From assembly GCF_001042985.1 (NCBI RefSeq), contig NZ_JYKY01000006.1, forward strand, positions 62,001-126,000: DNA of 64,000 nucleotides, written 5' to 3'. A program made the position numbers and the translations under genes. Every line of letters starts with the position of its first letter. Within the stretch, counting starts at the first letter, position 1. The notes under the pieces are model-generated. The model saw nothing but the letters and a program-made list of their open reading frames with translations. It was not told where the DNA came from and made no database searches. The DNA is from Pseudomonas lundensis (GTDB lineage: Bacteria; Pseudomonadota; Gammaproteobacteria; Pseudomonadales; Pseudomonadaceae). Of the stretch, positions 45,488 to 54,248 are shown piece by piece.

Positions 45488-45517
45488 CCGGGCCGGCCAA
45501 AACTTTAACCGGCCCGG
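45488..45517. repeat. Perfect inverted repeat between fliD and fliS
   Basis: CCGGGCCGG and CCGGCCCGG are perfect inverted copies around a 12-base loop, just after the fliD stop. There is no T-run on either side, so it may protect the fliD mRNA end or act as a weak attenuator rather than a full terminator. Confidence 0.5.
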
Positions 45518-45528
45518 CCCACCCGGCT

Positions 45529-46896
45529 TTAATTCGACTTGGGATTATTCAGCGCGTTAAGCGTGGTCATGATGCTGGAGCTGCTGGCATTGAGCTGCGC
45601 TACCAACGTGTCCATGGCGTTGTACTTGGCCGACAACGAGGTTTGCAGGCTATCGATGCGACGGTCCAGCTCGGCTTGCTGGGTGGTCAGGTCGGTCAGT
45701 TTGTTGTTCAGGTCGGTGGTGCGCTGGGACAAAGTCCCGGTTGTGCCGACGTAGGGCGCAGTCATTTTGGTCATGCGCGAGATCAGACCCGCGTCGCCCG
45801 TGAACACTTTGGCAATGTTAGTGGCGCCATTAGGCAAGGCGACGGCCTTGTTCCATGCCTTGTCATCCAGACTCAACAAGCCCGTTTTAGAGTCTGTGCT
45901 GACGCCCATCTGGGCGAGCCCTATGGCCGCATTCGAACCGCTGCTGTTCAGCAACTCATTACGCAGGCCTGAGACCAACTGACGCATGGATGCATCGCCT
46001 GTCAACGCCCCGGAAGTGGTGGTGGCCGAATCACCGGTGGCAGTCACCTTGGTTTGGGTATTAATGGACCCCATCAACGCGTTGTAAGCCGTGACAAATG
46101 CCTGCACAGAGGTTTTCAAGGTGTCCGTGTTGGCGCCTACCGAAATGGTCGACGCCGCATCACCACCGACCAAAAACTCCAGGGTTACCCCACTGATAGC
46201 CGAGTCCACCTTGTTGCTGGCAGACTCCATTTCCAGGCCATCAATCGAATAAGAGGCGTTCTTCGGCTCAACTAGCGTGGTGAAGCCCTCAGACAAAGAA
46301 GAATTACCACTCATGGTAATTTCAGTTCCTTTACCCATCGTCGACGAAGTCAGCACAAGCCGTGAGCCGCTGGCATCATTCAACACGTTGGCACTGATGC
46401 CTTTGCTTTGAAGCTGCGTATTAATGGCTTCACGCACTTCTTTCATGGTCGCACCCGCGGGCACGTTCACGTCGTAATCCACACCCGACTGCGAAATCGT
46501 CAGCGTGGTCGCCTCATCGCCGCTGTTAACGACTGCCGAATTCCCACCTGCAAATACCGGACTGCTGACTTTAGAGGCGGTTGCCAAGTTGTGCACGACC
46601 AAGTCGTACTTACCCGTAGACGCCGTGGCATCAATCGTCACCTTGGATTTCTTCTCATCCGAGGTAGTGCCTGCCAAGCCACTGAAGCTTGACGCATCCT
46701 TGAGCTTGCCGATGGCCGTGCGATAAGCATCAAGCGCGCCTTTCACCGTACCCAATGCTGAAAGCTGGATCGTGGTCGTGGTTTGCTGCTTGGTGATCTG
46801 CGCCTGTTTAGGTGCCTTTTCAGCAGCCACCAGAGCCTTGACGATGGATTGTGTATCAACCCCCGAACCGACGCCGCTTATCGTTGAACTGGCCAT
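45529..46896 (-). CDS. fliD: Flagellar filament cap protein FliD
   Basis: A 455-residue cap protein beginning MASSTISGVGSGVDTQSIVK. It has the FliD N-terminal domain (ALVAAEKAPKQAQITKQQTT), a variable central region and a C-terminal coiled coil (LTTQQAELDRRIDSLQTSLS, MDTLVAQLNASSSSIMTTLN). FliD caps the filament and folds flagellin; in Pseudomonas it also binds mucin. A clear AGGAG site precedes the ATG. Confidence 0.97.
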   Translation of the reverse strand: MASSTISGVGSGVDTQSIVKALVAAEKAPKQAQITKQQTTTTIQLSALGTVKGALDAYRTAIGKLKDASSFSGLAGTTSDEKKSKVTIDATASTGKYDLVVHNLATASKVSSPVFAGGNSAVVNSGDEATTLTISQSGVDYDVNVPAGATMKEVREAINTQLQSKGISANVLNDASGSRLVLTSSTMGKGTEITMSGNSSLSEGFTTLVEPKNASYSIDGLEMESASNKVDSAISGVTLEFLVGGDAASTISVGANTDTLKTSVQAFVTAYNALMGSINTQTKVTATGDSATTTSGALTGDASMRQLVSGLRNELLNSSGSNAAIGLAQMGVSTDSKTGLLSLDDKAWNKAVALPNGATNIAKVFTGDAGLISRMTKMTAPYVGTTGTLSQRTTDLNNKLTDLTTQQAELDRRIDSLQTSLSAKYNAMDTLVAQLNASSSSIMTTLNALNNPKSN

Positions 46897-46977
46897 CTTT
46901 TTATCTCCTTTTCGTTGGCTGCCGTTTTATTGGCTAACTGCACCTTCTCGGCAGACAACAACAAAATTCATGCCACC

Positions 46978-47331
46978 TCAGGCATTTGTCTGAAATAACA
47001 AACTACCGGCATCGCTCAGGCTTTGAGCCAGCTTCAATGCGGTTTCTGAGGGGAGTTGACGTATCACTTCACCACTGTGCGTGGCGATTACCTTGACCAC
47101 GACCACACCGGTGGAGTCGTCAATGGAAAAATCCAGCTGGCGCTGGGTGGACTGCACGAACTCACGAATGTCGTTGACGGCCTTTTCCAGGTCTTCGCGC
47201 TTGAGCGCTGGCGCAGGGGTCACTGCGTCTTGAACCGTGGACGGGGCGGCAGGAGCCGGAGTCGATGCCGTAGCAGCTTGTTGAGCAACAGTGGCGGTGT
47301 AAGCCGCGTTCAGCTTGACGCTCATGTCCAT
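46978..47331 (-). CDS. flaG: Flagellar protein FlaG
   Basis: A 117-residue protein. The N-terminal half is Ala/Thr-rich. The conserved C-terminal FlaG domain has LEKAVNDIREFVQSTQRQLD, FSIDDSTGVVVVKVI and VIRQLPSETALKLAQSL. FlaG affects filament length. It lies between fliC and fliD, with a GAGG site seven bases before the ATG. Confidence 0.95.
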   Translation of the reverse strand: MDMSVKLNAAYTATVAQQAATASTPAPAAPSTVQDAVTPAPALKREDLEKAVNDIREFVQSTQRQLDFSIDDSTGVVVVKVIATHSGEVIRQLPSETALKLAQSLSDAGSLLFQTNA

Positions 47332-47349
47332 GTCATCACCTCAACACTG

Positions 47350-47380
47350 AAAAAACGAAAGGGCACGTAAACGCGCCCTT
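47350..47380 (-). terminator. Intrinsic terminator of fliC
   Basis: On the minus strand AAGGGC, a ten-base loop and GCCCTT are followed by CG and a run of six Ts, about 25 bp after the fliC stop and before flaG. Confidence 0.8.
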
Positions 47381-47403
47381 CCGTTATTGACCAAGCGCCG
47401 TGA

Positions 47404-49050
47404 TTACTGAAGCAGTTTCAGTACGGAGGATGGCAATTGGTTAGCCTGAGACAGGATCGCAGTGGAAGCCTGTTGCAGGGTTTGCTGCTTGGTCAGCTCA
47501 GCGGTTTCAGCGGCGAAGTCGGCGTCTTCTACACGGCCTTTAGCAGCGGTAGAGTTCTGCGCGATGCTTTGCAGGTTGGACACGGTGCTTGAGAAACGGT
47601 TTTGAACGGCACCCAGCTGCGAACGCTGGCTGTCGATCTGTTGCATGGCGCCGTCCAGAGCCTGGATCGCTTGCTGAGCGGAAGCAGCAGTCAGAACGCT
47701 CAGGTCGGAAACGGTGGTTTCCAGAGTCACGGCTGCAGTTTTACCTGCGTCCAGACCCAGAGCTTTAAGACCGCCACCTGCGCTACCGTCGGCAATCACA
47801 ATATCTTTGTCAGCAAACAGAGCCAAGGTACCGTCAGAGTTCTTGCTGGCAGTGACACCAGTGCTTGCGCTGTTAATCGAAGAAACGATCGCGTCAGCGG
47901 TGTCACCTTTCTTGAACTTGACTTCAACGCCATTCAGGCTAATCGAAGTATCGGCCTGCAGCTTGGCCTGCGAAGTGCCAGGAGCCAGACCCAGAGCCGA
48001 CAGAGCACCACTGGTTTTATTGCTCAGCGCGACATCAGAACCATCTTTAGAAGTGATTTCGATACGGCCGTTATTCAGCTTGGCCGAAGCGATACCTGCC
48101 ATGCTACCGATGCTGGTAACTACCTCACTGACTTTTTCAGTACCCAAAATCTTGAGGTCTTCACCGTTAACGGTGATGGTACCGGCAGGCACCAGCGAAT
48201 CTTCAGCCTTGGTAGTTGCTTCTGCAACGCCCAGTGCTGTAGCACCATCAGTGCCCTCTACGACCAAGTCAGCATTGGCAGATTTCAGGGTAATTTTGCC
48301 AGCCGTGTCTGCCGAAGCCGAAACACCCGAGATGCCTGCGTCATTGATGGCTTTGGCCATATCAGCTGCTGTGGCGTCTTTAGCTAGTGCAACATCAGTG
48401 CCATTGATTTTTACAGAAATGTCAGCCGTTGGCTTTACGGCGACTGTGCCAGTAACCGAGGCATTGACAGCCGAACCGATCGAAGTAGCGGTAAGGCCAG
48501 CCATGTCTGCGCCATTGGTTTTGGCTTCGCTGTAAGTACCTTTCAGGCCAGTGGCGCTGATGTCGGTCATGCCGAACGAGATGGTCTGGTTGGCGTCAGC
48601 ACCGATCTGGAAAGCCACGTTGTTGAACGAACCGTCCAGCAGGTTACGACCACCGAAGGTAGTGGTGTTGGCGGTACGGGTCAGTTCGCCCACTTTAGCG
48701 GTGAATTCTTGCTGCAGGGACACACGGTCAGCGTCGCTTTTATCACCGTTGGAAGCTTGCAGAGCCAGCTCGCGCAGACGTTGCAGGGTGTTGGTGGACT
48801 CTTGCATTGCGCCTTCAGCGGTCTGAGCAATCGATACGCCGTTGTTGGCGTTAGCGATGGCTACGTTCAGACCTTTCACCTGGTTGCCCAGACGGTTTGC
48901 GATTTGCATGCCGGCCGCGTCATCTTTGGCGCTGTTGATTTTCAGGCCGGAAGACAGGCGGTTCATCGAAGTGCTGAGAGCGTCGGCAGCCTTGTTGAGG
49001 TTCTTCTGAACACCCAGCGATGTGATGTTGGTATTTACTGATAGAGCCAT
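47404..49050 (-). CDS. fliC: Flagellin FliC
   Basis: A 548-residue flagellin with conserved D0/D1 ends: MALSVNTNITSLGVQKNLNK at the start and QQTLQQASTAILSQANQLPS near the end. A variable, Ala/Thr/Ser/Lys-rich centre (about residues 175-440) is surface-exposed. The region around residues 86-93 (LQRLRELALQ) corresponds to the part sensed by plant and animal receptors. It stands alone between a FliA promoter and a strong terminator, as expected for the most abundant flagellar product. Confidence 0.98.
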   Translation of the reverse strand: MALSVNTNITSLGVQKNLNKAADALSTSMNRLSSGLKINSAKDDAAGMQIANRLGNQVKGLNVAIANANNGVSIAQTAEGAMQESTNTLQRLRELALQASNGDKSDADRVSLQQEFTAKVGELTRTANTTTFGGRNLLDGSFNNVAFQIGADANQTISFGMTDISATGLKGTYSEAKTNGADMAGLTATSIGSAVNASVTGTVAVKPTADISVKINGTDVALAKDATAADMAKAINDAGISGVSASADTAGKITLKSANADLVVEGTDGATALGVAEATTKAEDSLVPAGTITVNGEDLKILGTEKVSEVVTSIGSMAGIASAKLNNGRIEITSKDGSDVALSNKTSGALSALGLAPGTSQAKLQADTSISLNGVEVKFKKGDTADAIVSSINSASTGVTASKNSDGTLALFADKDIVIADGSAGGGLKALGLDAGKTAAVTLETTVSDLSVLTAASAQQAIQALDGAMQQIDSQRSQLGAVQNRFSSTVSNLQSIAQNSTAAKGRVEDADFAAETAELTKQQTLQQASTAILSQANQLPSSVLKLLQ

Positions 49051-49130
49051 GACGAATTCCTCGTGGGTTGAATACTGCGGCTTCCGGCCCTGGCAACCGC
49101 CGGGTGTGGCCTAGAGAACCTTCGTAATAG

Positions 49131-49158
49131 TTATCGTCGTGAAAGCAGGTTGCTTGAG
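49131..49158 (-). promoter_or_regulatory. FliA (sigma-28) promoter of fliC
   Basis: On the minus strand CTCAAG is followed, 14 bases after TCAAG, by GACGATAA, about 80 bp before the fliC start. The sequence differs by one base from the GCCGATAA consensus. Confidence 0.82.
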
Positions 49159-49251
49159 GGCTTTTTTGAAATTTTTTACTGGCCGGGTGCCATCCCTTGT
49201 ATTTCAGGGGGTTAGCCTGTCGCCAAAACGCTATCAGGCACCGCCCGCAGA

Positions 49252-49288
49252 ACGTAAAACGCCCATGGCTTTATCGGCCACGGGCGTT
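49252..49288 (-). terminator. Intrinsic terminator of the ketoacyl synthase gene
   Basis: On the minus strand AACGCCCGTGGC and GCCATGGGCGTT pair around a seven-base loop and run into TTTTACGTT, about 20 bp after the stop codon. It separates this gene from the fliC promoter. Confidence 0.75.
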
Positions 49289-49308
49289 GGGGTACAGCGT
49301 AAAACGTT

Positions 49309-50235
49309 TCAGGGGCGATAGATGATCGCCGAGCCCCACGACAAGCCCACGCCGAAACCACTCAGCGCTACGCGCTTCCAGGTGGTGTCCATGGCGTGCT
49401 TTTCCAGCAGCAGCGGAATGCTCGACGACACGGTATTGCCGGTCTCGACCATGTCCTTGATGAACTTCTCGGGTTCACCTTCAAAACGCCGCGCCACGGC
49501 ATCCACAATGGCCGCACTGCCCTGGTGGATGCAGAACGCGTCGATGTCTTGAGCCTTGAGGTCCGATTCATCGAGCAACTCGTGCAAGTGCGCTGGCACT
49601 TTGAGCAACGCGAAGTTGAACACCTGACGCCCGTTCATGAAGAACACCCCATCGGTGACTTTCAGGTGCGGCGCGCCCGAACCGTCGGTGCCGAACTTGG
49701 CCTTGCCCAGCTGCCAGAGCGCGTCTTCGCCCATCCACGTGGCCGTGGCGGCGTCACCGAACAGCATGGTGGTGTTGCGGTCTTCAGGGTCGACGATTTT
49801 GGAGTACGGGTCGGCGGTGATCAGCAGGCCGTTTTTCAGGCCGGTGGCTTCCATGAAGCCCTTCATCGCGTAGAGGCCGTACACATAACCTGAGCAGCCG
49901 AGGGAAATATCAAATGCCGCGACGTGGGTCGGCAGGCCGAGCTTGTCCTGCACGATGGCAGCGGTGTGGGGCAAGCCTTCTTCATCACCGTTTTGGGTGA
50001 TGACGATCAGCGCGTCGATGGACTCGCGCTTGAGATGGGGGTTATTGGCGAACAGCGCATTGGCCGCTTCGACACACAGATCCGAGGTTTCCTGGTCAGC
50101 ATCTTTGCGCGGCAGGAATGCCGAACCAATCTTGCCCAGAATAAATTCTTCGTCCTTGGAGAACTTCGCACCCTGGGCATAGTTGTCTACGCCGTTTGCA
50201 GGCACGTAACTGGCGATGCTTTTAATGCCAATCAT
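49309..50235 (-). CDS. Beta-ketoacyl-ACP synthase III-like protein (FabH family)
   Basis: A 308-residue thiolase-fold enzyme with the FabH-type triad: Cys114 in DISLGCSGYVYGL, His237 in FCIHQGSA and Asn267 in GNTVSSSIP. Such enzymes condense an acyl-CoA with malonyl-ACP. In several pseudomonads, including the P. syringae flagellin glycosylation island, a FabH-like gene lies between flgL and fliC next to glycosyltransferases. It may supply the acyl group on the flagellin sugar. Here no glycosyltransferase accompanies it, so the role is uncertain. It is transcribed with the flagellar genes and ends at its own terminator. Confidence 0.85.
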   Translation of the reverse strand: MIGIKSIASYVPANGVDNYAQGAKFSKDEEFILGKIGSAFLPRKDADQETSDLCVEAANALFANNPHLKRESIDALIVITQNGDEEGLPHTAAIVQDKLGLPTHVAAFDISLGCSGYVYGLYAMKGFMEATGLKNGLLITADPYSKIVDPEDRNTTMLFGDAATATWMGEDALWQLGKAKFGTDGSGAPHLKVTDGVFFMNGRQVFNFALLKVPAHLHELLDESDLKAQDIDAFCIHQGSAAIVDAVARRFEGEPEKFIKDMVETGNTVSSSIPLLLEKHAMDTTWKRVALSGFGVGLSWGSAIIYRP

Positions 50236-50552
50236 GGTGGCTTCCCAATACTGAATAGCTGGAGATCACCCGCTCTGGAATCGAGGGGCGTTAACAATAA
50301 AAGGCCTTCGCCGCGCAAGAAATGCAGCGAATGTGGATGCCTGAAAATACCCAAAACGGCCTGTGAAAGGCCCGGCATCCGCCCGTACGTTTCACACGAT
50401 ACAGTGAAGATGCGCGTTATGACTCATAGGTCACTCTATTTTGTGTGGTTTATACAAAACGTTTCAACGCGACGTTCAGATAAGCACGCCCACGCCGAGG
50501 CCGCCACAGGGGCCGGCCGTCAGGAGAAAGAGAGGATTTACAGCGCGCGGAC
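50236..50552. other. Gap between flgL and the ketoacyl synthase gene
   Basis: No ORF with coding character is seen here. The part at 50425-50475 is AT-richer than its surroundings (TTTTGTGTGGTTTATACAAA) and could hold a promoter, but hexamers at good spacing are lacking. In relatives this interval can carry flagellin glycosyltransferase genes. Confidence 0.4.
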
Positions 50553-50585
50553 CGACACAGCCCATTCATTGAGTGGGCTGTGTCG
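50553..50585 (-). terminator. Strong hairpin after flgL
   Basis: CGACACAGCCCA and TGGGCTGTGTCG form a perfect 12-bp stem with a nine-base loop, 15 bp after the flgL stop. There is no T-run, so termination may be incomplete or factor-dependent. Confidence 0.55.
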
Positions 50586-50600
50586 ACGCGCAAGGCGGGA

Positions 50601-52178
50601 TCAGATCTTGTTGAACAGGCTCAACTGAGAGATTTTCACGAAGGCCAGCTGCGAAGCTTCAAGCATGGCTTTCTGGAACGCCAGATCGATGGATGCCCCT
50701 GCCATATCTGTGTTGCCAATGGCGGCGATGGTCGACTTGTTGGCCATGGCCATGCTGTCGTTTTCCGCCGTCTGGGTGTCTACCGCTTTCAACCGCGCAC
50801 CGATGGAACCACGCGCTGTATCCACGCCTGCGCTGGCGTTCTTCAGGTTGCCGATGGCCGAGTTGATGGCATCACGCTGTTTCTGCTGCGCAAGCACATC
50901 GCCATCGCTTGGAGTCGCCAGTGCCTGGCGCAACTGGCTGATGGTGTCGAGCGCACTCTGGCTCTGGTGATTATTGGCGCTGACCACAAACTGATCACCT
51001 GCCGCGCGCGCACCGGTGAAATCGAAGGTCACGCCCATGGCCGTCAGCGAATCGCCTGTCATGGTGCCCTTGGCAATCGACTTGCTGTTGGCCGTCAACG
51101 GCTGCGCGTAAATCTCATATTCTGTGTCGCTGGTGAACTTGATCACCGCGCCGCTGGCCGGAAAGCTGTCGCCATAGACCTTGGCATCGTCCACCGTACT
51201 GCCGGTGATTTGTGCGGTCGAGGTATTGCCCGGTGAGCGCGAAGCATTGAACGAGTCAGGCTTGGCTTCCAGGGTGAAAATATGGCCCTTGACCGCATCG
51301 TCCTGATCCGCTGCCGCGATGTCCTTGAGGTTCAGGTTGATATCAAAATCCACCCCCCGCAGGCTGATGCTATGAGCGCCTTCCTTGGTGGCGTCAAACA
51401 CGCCGTTGCCCGGCACCTCGGAGGTGATGTCGTTGCCCGAGCCGTCGCGCACCACGTATTGCGTGCTGCTAAGGAACTCCACTTGATAAGGCTGGCCCTG
51501 GGAAAAATCCTTGTTGAACACAGGACTTGAGGTGATCAGGCCACCCGACACCGAGACCGTGCCATCCACAGCCGTCGCGGGCTTGGTGGTGAGTTCAGCC
51601 TGCGTGCGACCGGTATTGATAGCACCATCAAAGATGCTTTTGGCAGTGTCACTGCCCGCGAGGGTCAGCGTGTCAGACACCTTCAGGTTCAGTTGCGTGT
51701 CATCACCCTGATAGGTGTAGGTCCCGTCGTTGTTACGGGTATACGGCGGCGTATCGGTTTTGGAGCCGGAAAACATGTAGTTACCCGAAGCGTCCTTACT
51801 GTTGAGCAGGCTGAACACCTGATCTTCGATATTGCCCAATTCATTGGCTATCGACAGCCGGTCTGCATCACTGACCACGCCACCGCCCGCTTGCAACGCC
51901 AGCTCGCTGGCTTTTTGCAGGGCATTGTTGATCGTGTCGAGCACCGACTCCTGATTGGCCAGAGACGATTTAATGCTGTTCATGTTAGTGGTGTACTGCG
52001 CCAGCATGTCTTGCTGTTGCTGCAGTTGCAGCAGGCGCCCGGCACCGACCGGGTCATCGGCGGCTGTCTGGATTCGCACGCCGGAATCGATCTGCTCCTG
52101 GGTTTTAATCACCGAGGAGTAATTGCTCTGGTACTTGGACGAGGTGGTCTCGAAGAACTGGGCAGTAGAAATACGCAT
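50601..52178 (-). CDS. flgL: Flagellar hook-filament junction protein FlgL (HAP3)
   Basis: A 525-residue protein with flagellin-like ends: MRISTAQFFETTSSKYQSNY at the start and KAMLEASQLAFVKISQLSLF at the end. It is longer than the roughly 310 residues of enteric FlgL because of an expanded, variable centre (about residues 150-380), as in other pseudomonads. It is the second junction protein between hook and filament. It is the last gene of flgFGHIJKL, 14 bp after flgK. Confidence 0.96.
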   Translation of the reverse strand: MRISTAQFFETTSSKYQSNYSSVIKTQEQIDSGVRIQTAADDPVGAGRLLQLQQQQDMLAQYTTNMNSIKSSLANQESVLDTINNALQKASELALQAGGGVVSDADRLSIANELGNIEDQVFSLLNSKDASGNYMFSGSKTDTPPYTRNNDGTYTYQGDDTQLNLKVSDTLTLAGSDTAKSIFDGAINTGRTQAELTTKPATAVDGTVSVSGGLITSSPVFNKDFSQGQPYQVEFLSSTQYVVRDGSGNDITSEVPGNGVFDATKEGAHSISLRGVDFDINLNLKDIAAADQDDAVKGHIFTLEAKPDSFNASRSPGNTSTAQITGSTVDDAKVYGDSFPASGAVIKFTSDTEYEIYAQPLTANSKSIAKGTMTGDSLTAMGVTFDFTGARAAGDQFVVSANNHQSQSALDTISQLRQALATPSDGDVLAQQKQRDAINSAIGNLKNASAGVDTARGSIGARLKAVDTQTAENDSMAMANKSTIAAIGNTDMAGASIDLAFQKAMLEASQLAFVKISQLSLFNKI

Positions 52179-52192
52179 CGTCGATAACTCCC

Positions 52193-54238
52193 TTAAATAC
52201 TGTTGATCAGCGTCGTGAAGGTATCCTGCGCGACCTTGATGATCTGCGACGATGCCGTGTAGTACTGCTGAAACTTGACGAGGTTGGACGCTTCTTCGTC
52301 CAGGTTGACCTGCGATACCGAGCTGCGGCTGGCAGCTGCGTAAGACAACGCTGCATTGGTGGCCGTGCCGTCAACTTGAGCCTGGCTGGCCTTGCCGCCC
52401 ACCTTGGACACCAACTGGCTATAGGACGTGGCCATGCTCACGCCACCGCCGCCGCTGTTCACGCCGACGGTGGGTTTGGTTTGCAGGTCGAGCAGTTTGT
52501 TGGCGTTGGTGTTGTCCGCCTTGCCGTCTTTGTTGAACTTGATGTCAAAGCTGTCGCCCTTACCGGGAGAACCACTGATGGTGGTCTCGAAGCCGACGGT
52601 TTTCTTCGAACCGTCCGGATTCAGCACCGGCTGACCGGCGGCGTCCAGCACCGGCACATTGATCGTGACCTTGTTGTCCTGACCCGGCACGATCGTGCCC
52701 TTGCCGATTTCTTCGCCTTTCTCGTTCAGCACGCGATAGCCCTGAACCCCGTTGACCGCTTCGTCAAAGGCCAGCCGTACAGGCATCGCGCCTTCGATCT
52801 CGCTCTGCGCCAGCCCCAGGTCCGCGCCGCCGTAGATATTCAGCGCCTGGGACAGGTCCAGACCACTGATCACGCCGGTTCCACTGTTGGAGCCACCCTT
52901 GCTCGCCACCAGCGGACCGGCCAGCGCCAACGTGCTGGAATCGGTCATTTGCACGCCCATGTTGGTCGCGCCACTGCGGGTCGGGCTGACTTTGAAGCTG
53001 TCGCCCTTGTCCAGGGCGCCGCCATTGAGCTTGAGGGTAAAGCCGTCAATTTCCGGCGCCGGTTTTTGATCCAGTTTGTAGGACCCCATGACCGTACCGT
53101 CGGAACGCTTCACCGTGTAGTCGTTGTTGCTGCTGAACGTCACCTGATAGTCGTAGGTGGTCAGCGCGCCGCTGTTGGTGATGGTGACATCCAGGTTGCC
53201 GGAACCTGCGCTGTTGCCGGTCGAGCCCAGGCTGCGCTCACTGATGGCTTTGGCACTGTTGATGTTGTTGAACAACGACGAGCCGAACTCGCCGTTGGCA
53301 TCCAGGCCCTGCCCCAACTGTTGGTTGATCGCGTCTGCAACCACCAGCGCCGTGCGCCCCAACTCATTGATCGCAGGGGCCAGCACATCGTCACGGTAAC
53401 GAATCAGGCCGCCGATCTTGCCGCCGCTGATCACCGAGGTGACGTCAGAGCTGGAAGACGCGTAGTTGATCTGAATCGTGTACTGGCTCTTGTCGGTTTT
53501 ACCCGGCACAGCCGAAAGCGTGTTGGAGGTGTTGCCCAGCACCAGGGATTGACCGGTGCCGAGGGTGACGTCGTACACGTTGTCGTGCTCTTGCACCGTC
53601 ACGCCGACCAGCTCGTTGAGCGAGCGCACGGCTTCATTGCGCGCATCCATCAGGTCGTTCGGGGTGTTGCCCCCGCTCGTCGCCTGGGCGATCTGCTTGT
53701 TCAGCGAAGCAATGGTCGCTGTGTGCTGGTTGACCATGGAGGTCAGGGTTTCCAGCTGGCTGTTCACGCCCTCGTTTTGCTGATTGAGCTGGCTGGCAAT
53801 AGCGTTGAACCGGTTGCTCAGGGTCTTGGCGTTGCCCAACAACAGGTCACGTGACGACGCATCACCCGGCGCCGCCGCAGCGCTTTGCAGCGAGGCGAAG
53901 AAGCTGCTGAGCGCGGCGGAAACGCCGGTGCTTTTATCCGACAGCAATTTGTCGATCGGGCCGATCTGGTCCAGATAGGCTTGCGCGTCGCCATTGAGCG
54001 ACGTGGTGGTTTGCAACTGGGCGTCGAGGTAGGCGTTGTAGACGCGACGCACGTCCGCCAGCGTGGTGCCGGTGCCGATAAAGACTCCGCCCACTTGCTG
54101 CGAGCCCGCCGTGCCTTGCACGATTTGCTGGCGCGAATAGCCCGCCGCGTTAGCATTGGCAATGTTGTTGCCGACCGTGGCCAATGCCCCTTGGCTGGCG
54201 TTCAGCCCCGACATCCCGATGTTGATCAAACTCGCCAT
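52193..54238 (-). CDS. flgK: Flagellar hook-filament junction protein FlgK (HAP1)
   Basis: A 681-residue protein starting MASLINIGMSGLNASQGALA with the rod/hook-family NIANANAAGYSRQ motif. The C-terminal end is EEASNLVKFQQYYTASSQII. The large middle region (about 300-600) is variable. FlgK joins the hook to FlgL and the filament. It follows flgJ by 10 bp. Confidence 0.97.
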   Translation of the reverse strand: MASLINIGMSGLNASQGALATVGNNIANANAAGYSRQQIVQGTAGSQQVGGVFIGTGTTLADVRRVYNAYLDAQLQTTTSLNGDAQAYLDQIGPIDKLLSDKSTGVSAALSSFFASLQSAAAAPGDASSRDLLLGNAKTLSNRFNAIASQLNQQNEGVNSQLETLTSMVNQHTATIASLNKQIAQATSGGNTPNDLMDARNEAVRSLNELVGVTVQEHDNVYDVTLGTGQSLVLGNTSNTLSAVPGKTDKSQYTIQINYASSSSDVTSVISGGKIGGLIRYRDDVLAPAINELGRTALVVADAINQQLGQGLDANGEFGSSLFNNINSAKAISERSLGSTGNSAGSGNLDVTITNSGALTTYDYQVTFSSNNDYTVKRSDGTVMGSYKLDQKPAPEIDGFTLKLNGGALDKGDSFKVSPTRSGATNMGVQMTDSSTLALAGPLVASKGGSNSGTGVISGLDLSQALNIYGGADLGLAQSEIEGAMPVRLAFDEAVNGVQGYRVLNEKGEEIGKGTIVPGQDNKVTINVPVLDAAGQPVLNPDGSKKTVGFETTISGSPGKGDSFDIKFNKDGKADNTNANKLLDLQTKPTVGVNSGGGGVSMATSYSQLVSKVGGKASQAQVDGTATNAALSYAAASRSSVSQVNLDEEASNLVKFQQYYTASSQIIKVAQDTFTTLINSI

Positions 54239-54248
54239 GGTTCAAACC

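Noticed and set aside
46897..46977. RpoN-like sequence TGGCATGAATTTTGT upstream of fliD
   Set aside because: The -12 dinucleotide would be GT instead of GC at the required ten-base spacing, so it fails the one invariant feature.
49270..49279. GCCGATAA between the ketoacyl synthase gene and fliC, resembling a sigma-28 -10
   Set aside because: It is the loop region of a terminator hairpin and no TCAAG-like -35 lies 13-15 bases upstream.
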